From: Candidatus Heimdallarchaeota archaeon LC_2 | Lineage (GTDB): Archaea; Asgardarchaeota; Heimdallarchaeia; Heimdallarchaeales; Kariarchaeaceae | NCBI GenBank assembly: GCA_001940725.1 | Contig: MDVR01000048.1 | Coordinates: forward strand, 1 to 51,984 | DNA length: 51,984 nucleotides | Direction: 5' to 3' | Shown: positions 35,427 to 44,139 of the stretch, piece after piece | How positions within the stretch are numbered: position 1 is the first letter of the stretch | Layout: every line of letters starts with the position of its first letter | Notes under the pieces: generated by a model | What the model saw: only the letters and a program-made list of their open reading frames with translations | The model's database searches: none | Told to the model about the DNA's origin: nothing | Made by a program: the position numbers and the translations under genes

Positions 35427-36296
35427 TCAAATTCGATATTTGTGTTTGATGAAAGTACCGGCTTGGAATTCTTGAAAAGCTTCAATAATTTCTTCTCTAG
35501 TATTCATGACCATGGGTCCATGCCAAGCAACTTGCTCATTTATTGGTTTTCCACTCATTATTAAGAATTTAGTATGTTCATTATCTGTTTCAATATTGAC
35601 CTCATCTCCAGAACCAAATACAACAAGATGATCTTTTTCAATTAAATTTTCTTTGTTTTTATCAAAATATGCATTACCCTCAATTGTGTAAATTATGACC
35701 GTATTATCTTTAGCAACTTGATAATCGAATTTTGTTTCCTGATTTACTGTTACATCCAAATAGGTCGGGTTTGACACTACATCTTGAACAGGCCCCAAGT
35801 TACCACTATATTCACCTGCAAGTATTCTTACTTTAGTATCATTATCGACTTTATATTCTGGGATTTCATGATGTTTAATATCTTGATATCTAGGTTGCAT
35901 CATCTTATTTGTTTTGGGTAAATTAACCCATAATTGAAAACCTTGAATCAAACCATTTTTTTGTTGAGGCATTTCTTGATGAATAATACCACTTCCTGCA
36001 GTCATCCATTGAATTTCTCCACTTGTAATATCACCTTTATTCCCAAGGCTATCTTCATGACGCATTGTTCCATTTAGCATATATGTAACTGTTTCCATCC
36101 CTCGATGAGGATGCCATGGGAATCCAGCACTGTAATCCTTAGGATCATCAGAATGGAAATTATCCAATAAAAGAAATGGATCTAGATTCACACCTTGTAA
36201 ATTGCCAAATGCTCGTTTAAGATGTACTCCTGCACCATCAACTGCAGGAACACTTTCTGTTAAATAACGAATACTTCTATGTTTTAATTCTTGCAA
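35427..36296 (-). CDS. Pirin family protein
   Basis: This 289-residue bicupin of the pirin family has the metal site in the N-terminal cupin: FPWHPHRGMETVTYMLNG, then RHEDSLGNKG and GSGIIHQEMPQ supply three His and one Glu. The C-terminal cupin has VAWHGPMVMNTREEIIEAF, typical of the family. Pirins bind iron or another divalent metal, and some have quercetinase activity; the native role in archaea is unknown. Complete and unremarkable in length. Confidence 0.93.
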   Translation of the reverse strand: MQELKHRSIRYLTESVPAVDGAGVHLKRAFGNLQGVNLDPFLLLDNFHSDDPKDYSAGFPWHPHRGMETVTYMLNGTMRHEDSLGNKGDITSGEIQWMTAGSGIIHQEMPQQKNGLIQGFQLWVNLPKTNKMMQPRYQDIKHHEIPEYKVDNDTKVRILAGEYSGNLGPVQDVVSNPTYLDVTVNQETKFDYQVAKDNTVIIYTIEGNAYFDKNKENLIEKDHLVVFGSGDEVNIETDNEHTKFLIMSGKPINEQVAWHGPMVMNTREEIIEAFQEFQAGTFIKHKYRI

Positions 36297-36437
36297 TTAT
36301 TTACCTCTGAAAAGTCTATAATCAAAAGTTAGATTACGACTGAGTTCTAATAGTGAAATGCTACTACTCTATTTTAATCGTTCTGATAAGGGCAAATCCA
36401 TTAGACACTGATTTACAAACAGGAGTACTTGCTTTCA

Positions 36438-38081
36438 TCAGGCTTGGACAAAATCGGTTGGTCTATGGTCTACCCAAATCATTACTCTATCAAAAAATTG
36501 AATCCGATAATTCATATCTGGTTCAACCATTTCTTGAGTATCTGGATCTATAATGTATATTATGTTAATTTTTTTATCTACTAATTTTTTAATTTGGACT
36601 CCAACAATAGGATCATTGTCTTGTACAAAATGTTCGAAAAGGTGGCCGTTTGTAAAAATTAGTGAAGGAGGTATCTGATTGTCCTGAGTATATGTAGAGA
36701 TGATTGCATTTGCTATAATTAATTGAGGTGCTAAGACTACCTCAGCCCCAACTTTAACGAATGCGTCAATATTATACTCATATGGAACTAGTTGAATGAA
36801 ATGAGTTCCTCTATTCAAATCACGCAAATTAACAGCAAGATAAAGTGAGTTTGTAATATCTTGAAAAGAACAGATTACTAGGTCTTTATCGTCAATAATT
36901 TCATCCAATAAATCCCTAGCTGTATTAATGTTCCAAGGTATTAGTTCATATCTGCTATCAGTAATGTGAGCTACATTATCACCATCTTCATACAAAATTA
37001 TTATTTCTTCATTTTCTGAAATTTCCAATCGGTTAAGAGTTGCATTGACATATTCCCCATAGCCAGCAAAAATTATTCGATCGTGTGGAATTGGATTCAT
37101 CCCCCTCAGAGACTTGTCAAAATCTTGCAAAGCTTCTTGCTTCATAGCATACAGAACATGTTCACAATCTTCTGTAGGATTCGAATATATAGTACTCGAA
37201 GTTCCAGCAGTCAAATAGAATTCATTCAATCTTGAACTGAATGATCCTATTGGATACGCTTGTTTCAGAAATTCTTCACCATCATTTTCATCATGAACCT
37301 GGATTATTCCAAATGAAGCTTCCTGAAGAATCAATGATTTTGGCGAATGTAGGAGTTGAATTCCATAATGATACAAATGGGATCGAATAACGTTCGCTAA
37401 GAAATCTACTTGTGATATTGGTCTATCAACCCCGGCAAATTTAATAATATCATAAGTTGGCAATGAACTTATCTCGGCATAAATTCGTAGATCCTCAGAA
37501 AAAGATCTTGCCAGGATGGCCGTTTGAATTGTAGCACTATCGTTTGTTAATAGTAGGCAAATTGCATTAGCGCGATCCAATGATAATATCCGCAAAACAC
37601 CCGGCTTTGTTATATCAGCTCTCAAGATTTCAAATCCAGAATATTCTGCTAATTTTGCTCTTTCAATGTCCTTTTCCACTATTATTACCTGAACAAATCT
37701 ATCTCGAAAAATTTCTGCAATTCGCCTACCTTTTGCTCCGTAACCAGCGATTACCACATGATCATGATAATCTAACGGGTTTGAGGGGAGCAAAGTGGTT
37801 CGATTAAGTTGAAACTTAATAATTCTATCAAAAATTAACTGTGAACCAATAGCAATTGCTAAAATTCCGGTAATGATTAAAATAATAACAATAATTTTAG
37901 AGCTAGGAGTGTGGGCCACTACATCCCCATATCCAACTGTAGACAAAGTAACGATTACAAAGTAGAAACTGTTCAACCAACTTTCTCTTTCAATAAATTT
38001 GAATAAGATTGTGGCTGCTGTAATTATTGAGAGGAAAGTACTTATCAAAATGGCCCGGATATTTGCATCTGATATTTTCAT
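36438..38081 (-). CDS. Potassium channel with TrkA-N/RCK domains
   Basis: This is a 547-residue two-helix K+ channel of the MthK/Kch type. It has a first transmembrane segment (about 10-30), a pore with selectivity filter TVGYGD (48-53), a second helix (about 62-85), then a cytoplasmic RCK domain with the nucleotide-binding HVVIAGYGAKGRRIAEIF near residue 108. A second RCK-like unit with FAGYGEYV lies near residue 336. Two tandem RCK units in one chain would form the gating ring from four rather than eight chains. Ligand unknown. Confidence 0.9.
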   Translation of the reverse strand: MKISDANIRAILISTFLSIITAATILFKFIERESWLNSFYFVIVTLSTVGYGDVVAHTPSSKIIVIILIITGILAIAIGSQLIFDRIIKFQLNRTTLLPSNPLDYHDHVVIAGYGAKGRRIAEIFRDRFVQVIIVEKDIERAKLAEYSGFEILRADITKPGVLRILSLDRANAICLLLTNDSATIQTAILARSFSEDLRIYAEISSLPTYDIIKFAGVDRPISQVDFLANVIRSHLYHYGIQLLHSPKSLILQEASFGIIQVHDENDGEEFLKQAYPIGSFSSRLNEFYLTAGTSSTIYSNPTEDCEHVLYAMKQEALQDFDKSLRGMNPIPHDRIIFAGYGEYVNATLNRLEISENEEIIILYEDGDNVAHITDSRYELIPWNINTARDLLDEIIDDKDLVICSFQDITNSLYLAVNLRDLNRGTHFIQLVPYEYNIDAFVKVGAEVVLAPQLIIANAIISTYTQDNQIPPSLIFTNGHLFEHFVQDNDPIVGVQIKKLVDKKINIIYIIDPDTQEMVEPDMNYRIQFFDRVMIWVDHRPTDFVQA

Positions 38082-38204
38082 GTTCCCAACCTATATTGAT
38101 AATTAATTTTGATTCTAAAGAATATATATTATCATCTTTGTTAAACAAAACCATTGAAACAATGGATCTAATTTTCTTGATAATAGTTTTTCAAGATATT
38201 GTGA

Positions 38205-39014
38205 TCAAACAATATGTCTATCCTTAAGGTCATCGATTTTATTTCCCTCATCATTAAAAAAACGATTTTTACGTTTTCGAGAAGTAATAAATCTCCAAAT
38301 AACTTTTCGTCTCGTTAAATAATTGATCTGTTTAGCAGTTCCAGTAATTTTCCGCATTCTTGGTACCAGAAAATTGGCAACCACATCGGGTTTCTCGCAA
38401 AGAATATTGAAGATGTTTGCATTTTCCGAGGTAACATGAGGAATTATAAGATCAGTAATTACCATTCCTGGACTTATCGTATGAATTCCAATATTAGTTC
38501 CGTTGTTTTCCTCTGCTAAAGTTTGGGATAGATATGGGATACTTCGTTTTGTGGTTCCATATGTAGCTAATTTTGGGCTTAATCTACCACTTGAACCCAA
38601 TCCAGCCATGTTAAATAATCGACCATATCCTTGTTTTTGCATAATTTTTAATGCAACCTTACATCCAAATAATGTGCCAACTATATTGGTTTTGACAGTT
38701 CTCTCAATATTATCCGGGGGTACATTTACCAAATCATCATAATCGAGATTAATACCGGCATTATTTACCCATATGTCAATTTTTCCCCACTTTATTATTG
38801 CGAAAGTTGCTAAATCTGCCACCGAGATATAATTTGTAACATCACAGGTTTTACCAATAATCATATCAGGATATATTTTTGATAATCGAGTAACCAGAAC
38901 ATCAATTGAGTCTGAAGATCTTGAAGATATCAATACATGATCACCAGAAGATAAAAAGTGTTCTGCAAGAGCGAGACCTATTCCTTTTGTACTACCTGTA
39001 ATTACAACAAACAT
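38205..39014 (-). CDS. SDR-family oxidoreductase resembling chlorophyll(ide) b reductase (NYC1/NOL)
   Basis: This is a 269-residue short-chain dehydrogenase: TGSTKGIG (6-13), NNAG (84-87), catalytic Tyr152/Lys156 in YGTTK. What is unusual is the C-terminal half: GIHTISPGMVITDLII, NIFNILCEKPDVVANFLVPRMR and TGTAKQINYL closely follow, from memory, the pattern of plant and algal chlorophyll b reductases (SPGMVLTDLL, MFNIICELPETVA, LVPRMR, INYL). No tetrapyrrole genes are nearby and the host is not photosynthetic, so it probably reduces another aldehyde-bearing substrate. SDR is certain; the subfamily is inferred. Confidence 0.85.
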   Translation of the reverse strand: MFVVITGSTKGIGLALAEHFLSSGDHVLISSRSSDSIDVLVTRLSKIYPDMIIGKTCDVTNYISVADLATFAIIKWGKIDIWVNNAGINLDYDDLVNVPPDNIERTVKTNIVGTLFGCKVALKIMQKQGYGRLFNMAGLGSSGRLSPKLATYGTTKRSIPYLSQTLAEENNGTNIGIHTISPGMVITDLIIPHVTSENANIFNILCEKPDVVANFLVPRMRKITGTAKQINYLTRRKVIWRFITSRKRKNRFFNDEGNKIDDLKDRHIV

Positions 39015-39186
39015 GACATTTTATTATTGTTTGTTAAGATATCTATTATGGAATAAGAATGGATAAAAGAAAGAAATTTAAATTATATATCAAATAAATT
39101 TTGATTAAAAATATGATCTTCAGATATGTATCAATTGAATTATAGGTTTTTCTTTTGAGAATTAACTAACAATCTAATAATTATTT

Positions 39187-39483
39187 TTAGAATTCGACCA
39201 TACCATCTTCTACGGTATCTGAAAGTGATTTCATAAAGATAAGTCCTCCCACCCCAAAAATCAATAGAATCCCCAGAGCAATTTCTATAATTGCAGTGTC
39301 GAAATAGTCCTTATGTGGAACGGGATCCACAGAACGTCCTACAAAAATTCCAGTATCATCTGTTCCTGAATATATAAGGTCAACCATACCAAATACAAGC
39401 AATCTTGCGCCAAAGTAAGCAATGGGTATTAATAGAATTAAAAATAAAAGACCGTTTTTAATTACAGTTCCTATTGGTGCCAT
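39187..39483 (-). CDS. Small two-helix membrane protein
   Basis: This 98-residue protein has hydrophobic segments at about 11-33 and 64-84, separated by a polar loop (YSGTDDTGIFVGRSVDPVPHKDYF) and ending in an acidic tail. Not recognised. The regular layout and clear ATG make a real gene likely. It stands alone between the SDR and eL38 genes. Confidence 0.6.
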   Translation of the reverse strand: MAPIGTVIKNGLLFLILLIPIAYFGARLLVFGMVDLIYSGTDDTGIFVGRSVDPVPHKDYFDTAIIEIALGILLIFGVGGLIFMKSLSDTVEDGMVEF

Positions 39484-39647
39484 ATTTTTCCATCCTTGTT
39501 GTTATTTAAAATCATTAAGGATTCAATAATATAAATACCCATAGATTTCATTTTATAATTATCAAAAATTTCTTTGTTCAAGTGAAATTTGAATCTTCCT
39601 ATTTAGATAAAGAAAAAGAATAATCCCAATTTTCCTTAATAATTGAA

Positions 39648-39857
39648 TTATTGGGGTATAATTTCAATATTACCTGCGTTTCTGATTTTTGATTCGATAT
39701 CCTCAACTTGATCTGGTTGGGCTTTGAAGGTGTATAAAGTCTTTTTAGTCCTCAATTTATATTTAATAGCATCTTTTGATTTCTTTGTATAAACAACGAG
39801 TGTTCTCTTTAGGATTTCTTCTGTGATCCCTTCTTTAGTAGTAATTTCATGCGGCAT
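39648..39857 (-). CDS. rpl38e: Large-subunit ribosomal protein eL38
   Basis: The frame is open to 39908, but starting at the ATG at 39857 gives a 69-residue protein that begins MPHEI and has the eL38 length and pattern: helix, then KSKDAIKYKLRTKKTLYTF, matching the K-KFK-R--KYLYTL core of eukaryotic eL38, and a final helix-strand. A TTTATATTAA TATA box (39872-39881, minus strand) lies about 20 bases before that ATG, supporting the short, nearly leaderless form. eL38 is found only in eukaryotes and some archaea, including Asgard lineages. Low similarity keeps a little doubt. Confidence 0.75.
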   Translation of the reverse strand: MPHEITTKEGITEEILKRTLVVYTKKSKDAIKYKLRTKKTLYTFKAQPDQVEDIESKIRNAGNIEIIPQ

Positions 39858-39999
39858 GAATTGATCATATTTTAATATAAAAAAAGGTAATCGATCAAGA
39901 CCTTCCAAATTTGATCAAGTTTAAGTTTACTCAATTATATTTATGACGATAGGAAATCGATTGTGTTCAGAAGATGTCCAATAAGCCATAAGAATGGAA

Positions 40000-40008
40000 T
40001 TATATACT
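40000..40008 (+). promoter_or_regulatory. TATA box that decides the ribA start
   Basis: TTATATACT is centred about 26 bases before the ATG at 40029, so transcription should begin there and the upstream GTG at 40017 would be untranscribed. Confidence 0.6.
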
Positions 40009-40028
40009 CTTAATTTGTGAGATACCTG

Positions 40029-40691
40029 ATGACTTCACATATCCCTAAATCCTATTTAGAATTGGTTAAGAAAGATATAAATCATAAATGTGAGACAAAT
40101 TTCAAACATTGTGTCAAGCTTGCATCAGCAGCAAAATTACCATCTAGATTTGGAACTTTTATAGCAATTGCATTTCATCAGAATGCTGATGATAAAGAAC
40201 ATGCAACATTCGTAAAAGGTGACGTTATAAACAAAGAAAATGTCTTGGTACGCATGCATTCAGAATGTTTAACGGGCGATGCAATTGGAAGTTTGAGATG
40301 TGATTGTAGAGAGCAATTAGAAGCATCTTTGGTTAAAATTGAAGAAGCAGGCGAAGGTATTGTTCTTTATTTGAGGCAAGAAGGAAGAGGTATTGGTCTA
40401 ACTAATAAACTCAAAGCCTATCAGTTACAAGACGAAGGTTTGAAAACAGTTGAAGCTAATTTAGCTTTAGGTTTCCCAGACGATCTAAGAGAATATCATT
40501 TGGCTAGCCATATGTTAAAGACGCTGGGTGTGAAATCTATTAAATTATTAACAAATAATCCAAACAAAATTGAACAGCTGAAGAAAAATGGAATTGATGT
40601 AGTGGAGCGGGTACAACACAGTTTCAAACCCAATGTGCATAACGAATTCTATCTGCAAACTAAGAAAAGAATTTCTAAACACATGTTATGA
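40029..40691 (+). CDS. ribA: GTP cyclohydrolase II
   Basis: This gene opens GTP to 2,5-diamino-6-ribosylamino-pyrimidinone phosphate, formate and pyrophosphate, the first step of riboflavin synthesis. The zinc ligands are in HSECLTGDAIGSLRCDC, and the active-site LRQEGRGIGLTNKLKAYQLQD is intact, followed by LLTNNPNKIEQL. The 220 residues are a monofunctional enzyme of normal size. It is the bacterial-type route; many archaea use GTP cyclohydrolase III (ArfA) instead. It converges on the reductase gene of the same pathway. Confidence 0.94.
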   Translation: MTSHIPKSYLELVKKDINHKCETNFKHCVKLASAAKLPSRFGTFIAIAFHQNADDKEHATFVKGDVINKENVLVRMHSECLTGDAIGSLRCDCREQLEASLVKIEEAGEGIVLYLRQEGRGIGLTNKLKAYQLQDEGLKTVEANLALGFPDDLREYHLASHMLKTLGVKSIKLLTNNPNKIEQLKKNGIDVVERVQHSFKPNVHNEFYLQTKKRISKHML

Positions 40692-40709
40692 AATAAGTTC
40701 AATTTAAAA

Positions 40710-41333
40710 TTATTTTATCAGATATATCTCTTCGATACCTGGTCCTAATTTATTAACACTTTGTAAAATAATCCTTTTTTTAATAGGGGTAGGGAATAGG
40801 GGAAGACCATTTTCTAAAATAAGCTGACTGCGATATATTCGCATTTTGGAGATCAATCCCGATGCAATAAAATTACTGATGACACTTGAACCACCCTCAA
40901 TCATGACATCTCCATTTCGTTTCATTTTGTCACAAAAAGAATTCACTTCAAATATAACTTCAGAAAGATCTGTTACCGGGATTTTTTGAACTCCTTCTAT
41001 TTTAGATTCTGATTCAGTTACCCATAATGTGGGTATCTCATCTTGATCCTTAAAAACTTTTGAGTTTGGATCACACGTACCGCTTCTGTCAAGAACGACT
41101 CGTATAGGATGATTATTTTGCAAAACATCACCTAGGTACTCTGGTTTGATTTTTAGTGATGGATTATCAACTTTAATTGTATTTGATCCTACCACAATTG
41201 CAGCTATTTTATTCCTTAACTGATGGACAACTTGCCAATCTTCTTTGGATGAAATTTCGACTTGTTTGCCTATCTCACTAATTTTAGCATCAAAGCTTAT
41301 TGCTACATTAATAAACCAAGAACGTTTACTCAT
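40710..41333 (-). CDS. Riboflavin-pathway pyrimidine reductase (RibD C-terminal/ArfC type)
   Basis: This 207-residue protein is the NADPH-dependent reductase domain that RibD carries at its C-terminus and that archaea and fungi have as a separate enzyme: NVAISFDAKI, AIVVGSNTIKVDNPSLKI, HPIRVVLDRSGTCDP and VMIEGGSSVISNFI. It reduces the ribose of the GTP cyclohydrolase product. There is no deaminase domain. Its start lies five bases after the stop of the upstream amidohydrolase, so the two are almost certainly one operon. Confidence 0.9.
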   Translation of the reverse strand: MSKRSWFINVAISFDAKISEIGKQVEISSKEDWQVVHQLRNKIAAIVVGSNTIKVDNPSLKIKPEYLGDVLQNNHPIRVVLDRSGTCDPNSKVFKDQDEIPTLWVTESESKIEGVQKIPVTDLSEVIFEVNSFCDKMKRNGDVMIEGGSSVISNFIASGLISKMRIYRSQLILENGLPLFPTPIKKRIILQSVNKLGPGIEEIYLIK

Positions 41334-41338
41334 TTATC

Positions 41339-42394
41339 TTATCTCCAGATCTTCAATATATCTTTCTCTGTTCCATTATTTATAATCCATTCTTTTAAAT
41401 CTCTGACTTGAACGTGTTTTGGAATCTGCAATTCTATAAAATTGGTGTTTCTTTTTGATATACCCCATTCAATACCACATAGCTGAGCACCTTCGATTGT
41501 TGCAATGGAGAATAATCTCTCAGGTTCAATATAATTTTTTAAAGAGTGCAATTCATCCCAAAGAGACAATTTGCTAAACATAGCATTATCTGTTCCAATT
41601 CCAAGGGGAAGACCAGATTCTACTAATGATTCAACAGGAGGTGTCCCAGTTTTCGTAAATTGATTTGATCTCAAACAAATTATTGCACCAGTTTTTGTTT
41701 TTGACATTTCGACTATATCATCCATATTTGCATGTGTTACATGAATTATAGCGTCGGGTTTCAACACATCTAAAGACCATTTAATATCCGATACTCCAAA
41801 ATCTGTAATCCAAGTTTTTCTTAGATTCAACGACTCTGATGCGTGGATAAATAATTTTTGAGACTTTCGATTAATATTTTTCAATAGTATTTTTATTTCT
41901 CCTTCAGAATAAGCTTTTACATCCATAATCCCAATATTTGAAAACTTTGAAATATCACCAAGTTCTCTATTACTAGGTCTGCCAAACGCTAAATGGTACA
42001 GACTATCTTCAACAGGATAGGGCTTTAAACCATCAATTCCACCTTCTCTAAAATCACTCCATCCAAGAATTCCAGAATTTATTGCTTCTTGAAAAGCACG
42101 TTTTAAAGATTCATTTAATTGGTCCTCTGACATTTGATTCAAATATCTATGTTTTATTCCTTCCTTACCTACAAGCTCATTTAAACTCCCATAAGCAGCC
42201 CCACGAAGACCAATATCTGCTGCGTGGACATGGGCATTAAAAAATCCAGGAATAAGAGCAACATTATTATGAATCTCCCTACTACTTTCTTCAATTTCAA
42301 TTATATTATTAGTATCATCAACTATGATTTTTACATTTTCCAATAAACTGAGATCCTTACCAATAATGGCAAATTCAGCGAGTATTGGAATCAC
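41339..42394 (-). CDS. Amidohydrolase (cytosine/aminohydrolase-like deaminase superfamily)
   Basis: This 351-residue metal-dependent hydrolase of the SsnA/atrazine chlorohydrolase-like group has metal ligands in FFNAHVHAAD, a later FIHASES, HVTHANMD and the essential Asp in GIGTDNAMF. Members usually deaminate or dechlorinate purine- or pyrimidine-like rings. It is translated just ahead of the riboflavin reductase gene, with a five-base gap. Since the separate archaeal reductase needs a separate pyrimidine deaminase, this gene is a candidate for that step. Family is secure; the substrate is inference. Confidence 0.85.
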   Translation of the reverse strand: MIPILAEFAIIGKDLSLLENVKIIVDDTNNIIEIEESSREIHNNVALIPGFFNAHVHAADIGLRGAAYGSLNELVGKEGIKHRYLNQMSEDQLNESLKRAFQEAINSGILGWSDFREGGIDGLKPYPVEDSLYHLAFGRPSNRELGDISKFSNIGIMDVKAYSEGEIKILLKNINRKSQKLFIHASESLNLRKTWITDFGVSDIKWSLDVLKPDAIIHVTHANMDDIVEMSKTKTGAIICLRSNQFTKTGTPPVESLVESGLPLGIGTDNAMFSKLSLWDELHSLKNYIEPERLFSIATIEGAQLCGIEWGISKRNTNFIELQIPKHVQVRDLKEWIINNGTEKDILKIWR

Positions 42395-42510
42395 AATCCT
42401 TCAATAAATCTGAGATTTATTATTGTGATCTTCATCTTGATGTTAATTCAGCCCAATTCCAGGTATAATATTACATTTTTCAAGTAAAATTATAATTAAG
42501 CCATGAACAA

Positions 42511-42526
42511 AAAAGTTAGTTTTTCA
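42511..42526 (+). repeat. 16-bp direct repeat, copy 1
   Basis: AAAAGTTAGTTTTTCA recurs exactly at 42957-42972. The two copies flank most of the RNase P RNA gene, the second lying inside its 3' conserved part. Confidence 0.7.
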
Positions 42527-42537
42527 ATTGAGAAGTG

Positions 42538-42558
42538 GTGAAATTGTTACAATTTCAC
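42538..42558. promoter_or_regulatory. Inverted repeat between the amidohydrolase and rnpB genes
   Basis: GTGAAATTG and CAATTTCAC are perfect 9-base arms around a TTA centre. The position, upstream of both divergent transcripts, fits an operator; it could also be a stem in an RNA. Confidence 0.45.
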
Positions 42559-42649
42559 TTACAATATACTGTCATCCTGTTTATATTAGATGAGTGTAAG
42601 AATAAAGTGAGACTAGGTCGATTTCTTAAATCAATAAGGATTTTAAGAA

Positions 42650-42995
42650 TACACCGAAGGCTGGATCTCGCAAGAGAAAAGGAAGTCCATATACAGTAAA
42701 AAAGAAAGTAGCGATTTTCTGTTCCTGTATCCGTCGTAACGAGCTACTAGTCAGATTATCGAATCTTGATGGATGTTCGAGAATGATCTTGCGATGGTCA
42801 AAAAGTATGAAAATCCCATCTTGGTCGAGTTAGCTTACTCGAATAAGCCAAGTGGAAGGAAGCAATACTCTCCTTCCGGAGACAAGTATTATACTATTCC
42901 AGTGTAGCAACTGGAGGATACGGTGACGTTTGTATAGTATTAGCTAAACATACAAGAAAAGTTAGTTTTTCAGATCATGGATGAGCCTTAATTAT
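42650..42995 (+). ncRNA. rnpB: RNase P RNA
   Basis: This is the catalytic RNA that matures tRNA 5' ends. Helix P2 is AAGGCT (42657-42662) with AGCCTT (42984-42989). Next comes P3, TCTC-GCAA-GAGA (42666-42677), capped by a GNRA loop. Then AAAGGAAGTCC matches conserved region I (GAGGAAAGTCC). Its GTCCAT (42685-42690) pairs with ATGGAT (42977-42982) as helix P4, and CAGATC just before that matches conserved region V. GTAACGAG near 42735 fits the GGTAAC element. Several more stems fill the interior, such as CTTGG...CCAAG. Boundaries are approximate. The universal bulged U of P4 is not obvious, which keeps confidence below certainty. Confidence 0.72.
42957..42972 (+). repeat. 16-bp direct repeat, copy 2
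   Basis: This copy is identical to 42511-42526, 446 bases away. It lies in the 3' part of the RNase P RNA. Confidence 0.7.
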
Positions 42996-43085
42996 GGATA
43001 AACATTTACTAAGAATAACTTGAATCAATTCGCGTTGTATCATTTAATTTATATTGATTCAATTTCTCCAATGATTTGTAGTATT

Positions 43086-44000
43086 ATGGATGTTCGTAAT
43101 CTTCCTGTTAGTAACGCTGAATCTAACCCTAATATCTTAAAATTTATCATAACTGGAGCGATTCCTGCATTCGCAAATGCATTAAGAAGAACCATAATGA
43201 GTTATGTACCAACAATCGCAATTGATGAGGTAATCATGGTCGAAAACAACACAGCTATGTTCGATGAATATATAACTCATAGATTAGGACTTATTCCGCT
43301 AAACAGTGATATAGATGATTTAAATCTTCAATCTGAATGTGACGTATGTGATGGAGCAGGTTGTACAAGTTGTACTGTTACGTTAACATTAACTCAAGAA
43401 ACTGATTTAAGTACAAGTTTAATAATTAAGTCCTCAGACCTGATACCTGATGATCATAGAGTATATCCCATAGTGGATGAGATACCAATCATGAAGATGG
43501 GACCTGACCAAAGATTAATACTTGAGGCTGTTGCTAGATTTGGGAATGGAAGAGAACATGCAAAATGGCAACCTACTGCTTCAATAGGTTTTCAATACAT
43601 GCCAACAATTGAAATAAGACCAGGAAGCAAATTCAGTAAGAAAGTTGTAGAAGCTTGTCCACGCGATGTTCTTGACTATGATGAAAAAAACCAATCTATT
43701 AATATCAAAGACTTACTTGCCTGTAATCTATGCATGGAATGTGTTGAAGTGGCTGAAGAAAATGCAATTGAAGTGAAAGGAGATTCTACACAAATTATAT
43801 TCCTCTTAGAAACCAACGGAGCATTGCCTGTAGAAAATATTGTCACGAAGGCCTCTGAAATATTAGTAGAGATGACTGAGAACTTCATCGAAGGATTTCA
43901 AGAAGCTGTTGAGCTTGCTGAAAATGAACCAAATACAATGAAAAGGGTAGTTACGTTTGAAAGAATTCCGATGACTGGTAAAGAATACGAAACTGAGTAA
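43086..44000 (+). CDS. rpoD: DNA-directed RNA polymerase subunit D (Rpo3)
   Basis: This is the archaeal counterpart of Rpb3/alpha, which forms the assembly platform with subunit L. ITGAIPAFANALRRTIMSYVPTIAIDEV is the alpha-like dimer motif. A zinc-like loop has Cys85, 88, 93 and 96. The inserted ferredoxin-like domain has Cys191 (CPRD) and CNLCMEC (213-219), enough for one [4Fe-4S] cluster. The frame is open to a TTG at 43020, but family N-termini fit the ATG at 43086, with a TTTATATT box about 35 bases upstream; 43071 is the alternative. It is followed by rpl18e-rpl13-rps9 as in most archaea. Confidence 0.95.
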   Translation: MDVRNLPVSNAESNPNILKFIITGAIPAFANALRRTIMSYVPTIAIDEVIMVENNTAMFDEYITHRLGLIPLNSDIDDLNLQSECDVCDGAGCTSCTVTLTLTQETDLSTSLIIKSSDLIPDDHRVYPIVDEIPIMKMGPDQRLILEAVARFGNGREHAKWQPTASIGFQYMPTIEIRPGSKFSKKVVEACPRDVLDYDEKNQSINIKDLLACNLCMECVEVAEENAIEVKGDSTQIIFLLETNGALPVENIVTKASEILVEMTENFIEGFQEAVELAENEPNTMKRVVTFERIPMTGKEYETE

Positions 44001-44139
44001 TTTTAGCCTGTAAATAATTCCCGTTGAAGATAATATATTCAGTTAGTGTTAACGCGCTACAACTTGAGATTTTAATAATAGAAATTTCACCATCAATTAG
44101 TATAATTCATTTTTATGAATCACTATTGGAGAAATAGCT

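Noticed and set aside
39858..39908. 17-residue N-terminal extension of eL38
   Set aside because: The TATA box lies inside it, so it would not be transcribed, and eL38 homologues begin at the later Met.
42850..42870. SRP helix-8-like GGAAGGAAGCA motif
   Set aside because: It lies in the interior of the RNase P RNA, where GGAAGGA pairs with TCCTTCC; the closing pairs do not fit SRP.
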